Positions 58,375 to 64,000 of a DNA stretch of 64,000 nucleotides are shown here, piece by piece. Source of the DNA: Candidatus Paraburkholderia kirkii (GTDB taxonomy: Bacteria; Pseudomonadota; Gammaproteobacteria; Burkholderiales; Burkholderiaceae); assembly GCA_001189345.1 (NCBI GenBank), contig LFKV01000043.1, forward strand, positions 1-64,000. The letters run 5' to 3'. Within the stretch, counting starts at the first letter, position 1. Each line of letters starts with the position of its first letter. A program made the translations under genes and the position numbers. Under the pieces are notes generated by a model that saw nothing but the letters and a program-made list of their open reading frames with translations, made no database searches and had not been told where the DNA came from.

Positions 58375-59372
58375 GGTATTTCTCCACTGGTTGACATAGA
58401 CAAAGTATCACCGCTTTGTGCGGCGGCAAAGTTAGGACCAAGCCCGGGCAAAGTCCTAATACGATTCGCTACCTTAGCCCTCACATAAGCGCTTGGGTCA
58501 TGGCGAGCCATGGTAGCGAGAAGGTTGGCGTAACCGGTCTCATGAGATTGCTCCGCATATTTTAGTGATGCCTCAAAGGCTATAGCGCGTATTTCGTCTT
58601 TACGACTATGCAAGGCCACATCCAACACCAACTGACGACTTTTTGCATTTCCAAAGGTCACTAATCCATGAAAAAGCGATTCTTGCGCATTATAGCGTTC
58701 AAAGCGTCCCCTTTTTATGCGGGCTTCAATGTGATCCGACTGGTTGGATATTCCCAACTGAAATTCATATTGACGGGAAGTTTGATCTGGTTGCACAATC
58801 AAATTTAGAGATGCTGAAAGTTCATCCGGTGGATATTGGATATGCACGTCCTTGCTTCTAGCATAAAACATGACTTTTCCCGGCGACAAAATGCGTTCAC
58901 CGCAGTAATCAAGTGTCACGCTCTCGTTACTGATTCCTGTAACACTATCGTAGTTATAGTCATACAAGCGGGTGCGATAGCCGCTACCGAAGAAATTCAC
59001 CGTCCAGAAATCGAAATTATGGTCGTGTGGCTCCTCATAGGAAAACGAAGTTTTGCCGAGTCGCTTTGGCAATGGTAGCCAGACAACCAACCGAATAGTG
59101 AGACGCCCATTGCTGTAGACAATAAAGCAGGGCGGTTGTAAATCATTTTTTTGTTGGAAATACTCAGGGCGGTCGAGCTCGGAGCAAATTCCGGCTATCA
59201 CCGCAGATTGATTTGCCGCATAAGCTGCGAGCCAACTACCGACGATACGGATCTCATTTTCATTGTAAACCCCTTCAGCAACGTGATCAATTGCAGATGA
59301 ATCATGTAATAGACGAAGGAGTTCCTTCAGTTCCAGCATACGTTCGATCTTGGGCGTGCTGTCGATGGTCAT
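58371..59372 (-). CDS. Cupin-fold protein with C-terminal helical repeats, paralogue B
   Basis: A 333-residue protein. The central cupin shows FSYEEPHDHNFDFWTVNFFG (HxH at 116 and 118) and GYRTRLYDYNYD, then SPGKVMFYARSKDVHIQYPP (His177) and SASLNLIV, giving a likely three-His metal site. The C-terminal third (FGNAKSRQLVLDVALHSRKD, EIRAIAFEASLKYAEQSHET) resembles HEAT-type helical repeats. It is a paralogue of the adjacent upstream gene, with the same motifs and spacing. The start overlaps the upstream stop and the stop overlaps the peptide start, so translation is coupled. Likely a non-heme iron enzyme acting on the peptide or an amino acid; function unproven. Confidence 0.75.
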   Translation of the reverse strand: MTIDSTPKIERMLELKELLRLLHDSSAIDHVAEGVYNENEIRIVGSWLAAYAANQSAVIAGICSELDRPEYFQQKNDLQPPCFIVYSNGRLTIRLVVWLPLPKRLGKTSFSYEEPHDHNFDFWTVNFFGSGYRTRLYDYNYDSVTGISNESVTLDYCGERILSPGKVMFYARSKDVHIQYPPDELSASLNLIVQPDQTSRQYEFQLGISNQSDHIEARIKRGRFERYNAQESLFHGLVTFGNAKSRQLVLDVALHSRKDEIRAIAFEASLKYAEQSHETGYANLLATMARHDPSAYVRAKVANRIRTLPGLGPNFAAAQSGDTLSMSTSGEIP

Positions 59373-60298
59373 GTAGCTATCCCCTCCTGCTTAAGCCGGT
59401 AGCCAGCGATGACATTTTTGACAAATGTGCTTTTCTCCCCAACCAGTTCGGCGTGCAAGTGGGGATCCGAAAACTTGCCTTGTAGTAAAGCAGCCCAAGC
59501 AAGCGCCTTCACTTCTTCCAACTCGTGATCACGCACAATTTGCACCATCGCTTGGCGGGACCTAGCATTACCATGCATAGACAGTACCGAAAATATGGAG
59601 CGTTGCCCGACTAACTTAGACTGACTGTTGAAGCGCGGTTTTCCCCACGCCACGTCGCCGTTCGATGAGCTGCCTTGAAGATCAAACACTGTTTGACGAG
59701 CCGCTGAGTCTGGTTTGACGATAATCAAGTTTAGCGAAGCCGAAAGTGATGTCGGTACGTGCTGTATGTGAACGTCTTGATTGGCAAAATAATAGATAAC
59801 CTCGCCTTCTCTCAGGTATTCATCGCCCTTGCAATCTAAACGAGTTAGTCCATCAATGCGCCTAATCGGATCATTGTAGTCGAAACTATACAGCGAAGTC
59901 CGATATCCAGGACCAAAAAATCCCACAGACATCAGATCAAACGCGTGATCATGTGCAGATTCATAGGAAAATGGCTTTGGTCTCGCTTGTGGTCCAGCAG
60001 GTATCCATATCATCAACCGGATCGTGTAATATGGCGTGCGATAAAGGATGAATCCTTGGGATTGACCGTTATTGCGCACTTGGAATCTGGTGGGTTCCTC
60101 TAGCTCCGCGATAATATGATCCATTAGGTTATCCTTATTGGCCGCCAATGCATGTAGTCTGGTCGCCAGAAAATTCATGTCATCGATGTCATATTTTGAA
60201 TTTCTTAGCCGGCTAATAACTTCATCGGTTTCCAGGAAATGTACAAACTCGTCCATCGTGGACGGCGCATACTCTCGAGGGCTGAGCTTGATTGCCAT
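59369..60298 (-). CDS. Cupin-fold protein with C-terminal helical repeats, paralogue A
   Basis: A 309-residue protein starting MAIKLSPREYAPSTMDEFVH, with GAGGAAAAGGAT upstream. The cupin motifs are FSYESAHDHAFDLMSVGFFG (His116, His118), GPGYRTSLYSFDYND and EGEVIYYFANQDVHIQHVPT (His177), then SASLNLIIVKPD. The C-terminal repeats are shorter (MHGNARSRQAMVQIVRDHEL, EEVKALAWAALLQGKFSDPH). Two paralogues in tandem often form a heteromer or act on successive residues; which applies here cannot be told. The family is not one I can name beyond its cupin fold. Confidence 0.75.
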   Translation of the reverse strand: MAIKLSPREYAPSTMDEFVHFLETDEVISRLRNSKYDIDDMNFLATRLHALAANKDNLMDHIIAELEEPTRFQVRNNGQSQGFILYRTPYYTIRLMIWIPAGPQARPKPFSYESAHDHAFDLMSVGFFGPGYRTSLYSFDYNDPIRRIDGLTRLDCKGDEYLREGEVIYYFANQDVHIQHVPTSLSASLNLIIVKPDSAARQTVFDLQGSSSNGDVAWGKPRFNSQSKLVGQRSIFSVLSMHGNARSRQAMVQIVRDHELEEVKALAWAALLQGKFSDPHLHAELVGEKSTFVKNVIAGYRLKQEGIAT

Positions 60299-60308
60299 AT
60301 CCTTTTCC

Positions 60309-62402
60309 TCAGTTAGGCGTAGCTCCGGACAGGCACATGCTTTGTCCTGCGATCTTCTGAATCACGTGATCTGCATCATTCGCGGCCAATTGTCTTAACA
60401 CGGTCAAGCAGCGGGATGGATTTATACGCGAAAGACTTTCTACCGCTTCCCAGCGTACGAAATTCGCATAATTGGAGGTCGCCAATTTTTCCAACGTAGG
60501 TACCGATTGTTCAGACTTCATGGCGCCGAGTAAGCGTACATATAATTGAATTCTGGAAGCTTGTAGATCAGTGGAAATGCTTTCGATAGGAGCGAGGGAC
60601 TCGCGGTCATAAATCCAAGTCAACCAGCCCTTGGGTTCAGAATGAGCGATTAGAACGAAAGCGTCTTTCTGTGTATCGCATTCGAAATCTAGAATATATT
60701 TGTAGGCTTCGAAACAGTATGGTTTGTTGGGTTCAAGTTTGATGTCATCTAGTCTGCGCAGTTTCTTCTGCTGATGCATATTGTCGGGGTTTGTCTGACA
60801 TTCATAGAATGGGACGGCAATAACATCAGTTGTTGGGTTGAGGACAAAGACATCGAATTCATTTGCATAAAGTGTGTTGCGCGTACTTTTTCCAATGAAG
60901 CGCATAAGCAGGTGGAAATTCTTCTGCCGATGTAAATAAATATGATCCTCTGACAACAATTCATAGCTTGAAGTAATTTCACGTCGCTCAAGCACATCAT
61001 TTAGTAATTCAATAATGTTTTCTCTGCAAAGATCGTTCATAAGAGGCGTTAGATCAAAAAAATCAGCATCTTTTTTATCCATAACTTGTGCAACTGCGTT
61101 TTTTAGTGTCGGTAAACTGCAGATAGATGTGGAAGATGAGGAACATTTGGTCACTTGATCGTCCATCACACGTACTGAACGCGTCTTTATCAACCATGCG
61201 AGCAATTCAATGCCTTCAGCATGCGCAACATCATCATCTTCATGTTTCAGCATGCGAGAAATTGCTTGCATTTCAATGGCACCGTTGGTTATCGTGCCGA
61301 TTAGCCTCTCGAAAGTACACTTTTCATTAATTCCTTTTCGATTGCCTCTCGAATACACCCATTGCTTGCCGCCAATCTCCATCATCATCGGTGGAAACAT
61401 TTTTTCTAAAGAGATTTGTTTTGAATCAGTCAGAGCCAAAAAATGGCAGTTTGACGTATAAGGTGATTTAAGTCCTCGATTACTTTCAAGACTAATCTGA
61501 TAGTGCCGATCGATATTGGCGAACCAGGTGGCAATGCTAGTGCGTTCCGCTTCCTCGGAAGTAATATTTTGTTTAAACTCTATAAAATTTTCTCGATTGG
61601 TGGTGGCGTAACCTAGAGAATTTCTCGTCAGACTAACATCTGTCTCTCGGGAAATGGCGATGGCAAGTCCTACCGAGAAGTCAGTCGCTTCGCCAATGTG
61701 CCAATAGTGTGGTGGCAGAACAAAGACGTCGCCCGATTCAATTTTATATGATTCCGCGAACATCTTAAGATTATCCACGTCAAAACGATGGTGAATACCA
61801 TCACTTTGCTTAAAGACTTCGTCATTCCATAAATACATCGTCTTTGTCGCCCCCAAGTGCAAATGGACAACTGAGCTGTAGGGGTCGTCCAGATGAATGC
61901 CGAAAGGTGTGTGGCCGTAGTTCCCAATAAAAAAACTGATTTCGACGTTGGTATGATTTTTACCCAAACTTTCCCTGATCGGCTCAACAAATTCGGCGGT
62001 AAAGCAGGCCAAGGTATCGGACCATTTTTCGGCGTGATTGACGATAATACAGAAATGACGATAGCCCATGGATCGCTGCAGCCACGATTCAAGGCGTTCG
62101 CTTCGGTGCGGTTCCGTATGGCGGATCCAATCGTCGGCCTCAGCACTTAAATTTCCATCCAAGTATACGCGAAACAATCGGGCGTCCGCGAATGCCATTT
62201 GATCCCGCATAACGTTGAATAGATTCATCAAAACTTCGTCAGCTTTCGACGAATCGAGACGAAACGCTTTCTCAAACAATCGGGGCTTCAGAATGGTATT
62301 TCTCAACTCCGGTTCGTAACAGCAACGAATTGCGTTTCCATATTCTTCGTAATGCGCATAGATCTGATCGAGTTGATGTGGATCAAAAATATGGGTTTCC
62401 AT
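60309..62402 (-). CDS. JmjC/cupin-4-type oxygenase with C-terminal HEAT-like repeats
   Basis: A 697-residue protein, first gene of the operon. The N-terminal half is a JmjC/cupin-4-like 2-oxoglutarate oxygenase domain: FFIGNYGHTPFGIHLDDPYS (His170, Asp172), VVHLHLGATKTMYLWNDEVF and ESGDVFVLPPHYWHIGEATD (His235 as probable third ligand). Such enzymes hydroxylate protein or peptide side chains. The middle region (about 300-600) is unassigned and resembles the accessory part of cupin-4 hydroxylases. The last 75 residues (GAMKSEQSVPTLEKLATSNY, NFVRWEAVESLSRIN) form HEAT-like repeats, as in the two cupin neighbours. ATG 62402 has AGGAT upstream. A ribosome-directed or peptide-directed hydroxylase is plausible. 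Confidence 0.78.
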   Translation of the reverse strand: METHIFDPHQLDQIYAHYEEYGNAIRCCYEPELRNTILKPRLFEKAFRLDSSKADEVLMNLFNVMRDQMAFADARLFRVYLDGNLSAEADDWIRHTEPHRSERLESWLQRSMGYRHFCIIVNHAEKWSDTLACFTAEFVEPIRESLGKNHTNVEISFFIGNYGHTPFGIHLDDPYSSVVHLHLGATKTMYLWNDEVFKQSDGIHHRFDVDNLKMFAESYKIESGDVFVLPPHYWHIGEATDFSVGLAIAISRETDVSLTRNSLGYATTNRENFIEFKQNITSEEAERTSIATWFANIDRHYQISLESNRGLKSPYTSNCHFLALTDSKQISLEKMFPPMMMEIGGKQWVYSRGNRKGINEKCTFERLIGTITNGAIEMQAISRMLKHEDDDVAHAEGIELLAWLIKTRSVRVMDDQVTKCSSSSTSICSLPTLKNAVAQVMDKKDADFFDLTPLMNDLCRENIIELLNDVLERREITSSYELLSEDHIYLHRQKNFHLLMRFIGKSTRNTLYANEFDVFVLNPTTDVIAVPFYECQTNPDNMHQQKKLRRLDDIKLEPNKPYCFEAYKYILDFECDTQKDAFVLIAHSEPKGWLTWIYDRESLAPIESISTDLQASRIQLYVRLLGAMKSEQSVPTLEKLATSNYANFVRWEAVESLSRINPSRCLTVLRQLAANDADHVIQKIAGQSMCLSGATPN

Positions 62403-62640
62403 TTTTTATCCTGAGGAAATTAGATATTCATCATCGATGAATCGCGACTAATTTGCGTCGTCAACATTCATCCTACGGACTTTTGGATGTTGATCACCTG
62501 CCCATTTGGACAGGTGTGCGCGCTCCAGCACTTCATTAGATTCTCATCACAGCCAGCGAAAGAGCAAACGGCATTCGTGCTCAAACTCGCTTGAAGAACG
62601 TCGCTCAACCCTGAAAAAGGCGATCGAAGTACGGTAACCG
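62403..62640 (-). promoter_or_regulatory. Conserved upstream region of the JmjC/peptide operon
   Basis: Read leftwards it matches the cluster 1 upstream region over about 190 bases (GTTGAGCGACGTTCTTCAAG, GAGTTTGAGCACGAATGCCG, GATGAGAATCTAATGAAGTG), then the palindrome, then CCGTAGGATG. Identity ends about 25 bases after the -10-like TAGGAT (62470-62475), before the operon's own leader. The same palindrome-to-TAGGAT distance is kept. The match stops where the transcript would begin, which is what promoter capture would leave. Confidence 0.72.
62495..62516. promoter_or_regulatory. lux-box-like operator 3
   Basis: On the minus strand the core is ACCTGTCCAAATGGGCAGGT, the same 20 bases as at operator 2. 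The flanking C and G extend the inverted repeat. Confidence 0.68.
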
Positions 62641-62894
62641 TTTATACAGCTAAGGAACATCTGCAAAACCCCTGCGCATACCAGCGCCAACTAGTACGAT
62701 TATTGAAATCAACAACCTCGGAACAAACAACCTCGGAACATCACGATGACGCAACTTCATACTGTTTTTCCGTCCTACCTTCGTCACTGAGCGAGCGGGC
62801 ATTTGAGATTTTCACTACGTATGATCAAGACCACGACGCATCCTTTATGCGAATGAACTTCGTCGTCGCGGTTTTTTGCCAGGGGAACACGTGA
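62641..62894 (+). other. Intergenic region before the Rieske gene; doubtful 63-codon frame
   Basis: An open frame from 62703 (MKSTTSEQTTSEHHDDATSY) ends in TGA at 62892-62894, directly against ATG 62895. It contains a direct repeat (ACAACCTCGGAACA twice at about 62709-62740) and no recognisable domain. It could be a leader peptide or chance. Confidence 0.3.
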
Positions 62895-64000
62895 ATGGAC
62901 CACTCCAGCGCCGATCGAGCATACGAAAGACCACTGATTGCATGCGGTCGTGAACAATACGAATGGGTCGTGCGCGCGCGCCAAGCGGCCGCATCGTCGC
63001 TGTCTGCTTGGGATGCGCAAGTCGAAATCCTGCTCGACGGCGCAGACAAAACGTCCATGCTTGTCGATCGTGCAACCGCTCAATATGCTGAGCAGACGGG
63101 CGTACCGCTCTCACTCGAGCATGCTCGCGCGTTCCATGCAGCGACGATGCTGCGAGCGGTCGAGCACCATGCCGACACCTGCGATTGGCATCTCTTTTGC
63201 CGGTTGGACGAAATGCCAAACGTCGGCGATTATGTCACGGGGCACGCGTTTCAGGAAAGCATGACGGCGGTCCGCTCGGGCGAGTGCGAAGTCCGCGTGT
63301 TCCTTAACGTGTGCCCTCATCGGCAGACGCAGATCTTTCAGGCCACCGGGTCGTTCGATTCGCGTCAGCACATTCGATGTCCATACCACGGCTGGACCTT
63401 CGACGTCGACGGGCACTGCGTGAACGCGCCCGGGGCGCGACACGGCGAATTCGGCGCGGACTTTTGTCAGCAGGCCTATTCTCTGTCATACATTCCAGCG
63501 ATCGTCGAGGGCGGCGGCGTCCTCGTGCGCAAAGCGGTCTCGCGCGTCAGCCGCCGAATGGCGGCGCTGTACGAGCGCGTGTATTTCGCGTTTCCCGACG
63601 TCAAGAGGCCGTTCGTGCCAGACCGGTTCCGCGTGTTGCTGCGCATCGGCTTCGTCGCAGCCGAGATCCGCCATGCGCGCGATCCGTCGATCCTGTCGGT
63701 GCTGCGCGCCGAGCTTCGCCAGCACTTGCTGACGTATCCGGACATTCCGGCGCACTACGCGTCGCTTGCGAAACGAAGCGGCGAGCCGACGATCGGCATC
63801 GCCGACACCAACGACCTCGGACCTCGTCTCGCTAGCGGCCCGCTGCGCGAGACGATGGCTACCTGGGTGTACGGTGACGCGGAGCTGCACGCGCTCGAAA
63901 GGGACGCGCTCATCCTGCCCGCCTGGCATTTCGTTGGCCACGTGGCGGAACTGGGCGATCGTGAACGCGCCTTGACACTCGACGTGTCGGGTGAGCGCGC
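62895..64000 (+). CDS. Rieske-type oxygenase, open at the window end
   Basis: From ATG 62895 (MDHSSADRAYERPLIACGRE) the frame is open to the last base (368 codons). The Rieske [2Fe-2S] motif is complete at about residues 138-165: VCPHRQTQIFQATGSF ... HIRCPYHGWTFDVDG (CxH then CxxH). After a region of about 130 residues without a recognised domain (RRMAALYERVYFAFPDVKRP), the frame reads MATWVYGDAELHALERDALI and HFVGHVAELGDRERALTLDV. This looks like the N-terminal start of a second ring-hydroxylating oxygenase alpha subunit in the same frame. Such enzymes insert oxygen into aromatic or aliphatic substrates. The GC-rich coding pattern is typical of Burkholderia. Whether it is one double protein or a fusion caused by a lost stop needs the sequence beyond the window. 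Confidence 0.75.
   Translation, partial: MDHSSADRAYERPLIACGREQYEWVVRARQAAASSLSAWDAQVEILLDGADKTSMLVDRATAQYAEQTGVPLSLEHARAFHAATMLRAVEHHADTCDWHLFCRLDEMPNVGDYVTGHAFQESMTAVRSGECEVRVFLNVCPHRQTQIFQATGSFDSRQHIRCPYHGWTFDVDGHCVNAPGARHGEFGADFCQQAYSLSYIPAIVEGGGVLVRKAVSRVSRRMAALYERVYFAFPDVKRPFVPDRFRVLLRIGFVAAEIRHARDPSILSVLRAELRQHLLTYPDIPAHYASLAKRSGEPTIGIADTNDLGPRLASGPLRETMATWVYGDAELHALERDALILPAWHFVGHVAELGDRERALTLDVSGER

Noticed and set aside
58138..58488. Plus-strand frame of 116 codons over the peptide gene
   Set aside because: No ribosome-binding site and opposite to a tightly packed operon. The minus-strand 56-codon frame has better start signals.

Overview
The window looks like a mobile, decaying accessory region (plasmid or genomic island) of a Burkholderia/Caballeronia-type betaproteobacterium. 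Many transposases are of Burkholderia-like types, genes with Burkholderia-like codon use alternate with AT-rich imports, and many genes are frameshifted, internally deleted or cut by insertion sequences. Two separate C7-cyclitol (2-epi-5-epi-valiolone-type) gene clusters sit beside this degraded DNA. That combination is what is known from the obligate leaf-nodule symbionts of Psychotria (Candidatus Burkholderia/Caballeronia kirkii and relatives), which make kirkamide and streptol glucoside. The organism assignment is an inference from gene content, not from a marker gene.

Layout. 1-10.9 kb is a pile of nested IS remnants (IS630, IS3/IS2-type, IS66, two IS21, IS5, IS110) around one intact NUDIX gene. 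10.9-18.9 kb is a dead insecticidal toxin-complex locus: one TcA gene broken into five reading frames, a TcB stub cut off by IS66 debris, and an intact GH104-type endolysin. 20.8-33.0 kb is cyclitol cluster 1: ROK kinase-cupin fusion, sugar-phosphate cyclase, RmlD-like reductase, VldE/trehalose-phosphate-synthase-like transferase, class III aminotransferase, zinc dehydrogenase, broken HAD phosphatase, MFS exporter and nucleotidyltransferase. 33.6-39.8 kb holds a chimeric IS630, a broken DUF3701-type integrase, a RES/Xre toxin-antitoxin pair and a cold-shock gene. 42.3-49.8 kb is cyclitol cluster 2: canonical EEVS, broken kinase, DegT aminotransferase, GH4-like enzyme, Gfo/Idh oxidoreductase, HAD phosphatase, broken cupin and a GNAT acetyltransferase, which fits an N-acetylated aminocyclitol such as kirkamide. 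IS copies and an MFS gene follow. 54.7-62.4 kb is a minus-strand operon that I cannot match to any known pathway. The window ends inside a Rieske-type oxygenase gene.

The most interesting part is the 54.7-62.4 kb operon. It encodes a JmjC/cupin-4 protein, two paralogous cupin-plus-helical-repeat proteins, a 56-residue peptide (W42, C44, C47 near its C-terminus, preceded by a strong ribosome-binding site), an SDR, a MATE exporter (frameshifted in a G tract) and a CapA-like phosphoesterase. It reads like a gene cluster for a ribosomally made, oxidatively modified peptide.

The three operons (cluster 1, cluster 2, peptide operon) have homologous upstream regions. Each contains the same lux-box-like palindrome followed at the same distance by a TAGGAT -10-like hexamer. 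A LuxR-type regulator, not encoded in the window, probably controls all three. The two cyclitol clusters show reciprocal damage: cluster 1 has an intact kinase and a broken phosphatase, cluster 2 a broken kinase and an intact phosphatase. They may now depend on each other.
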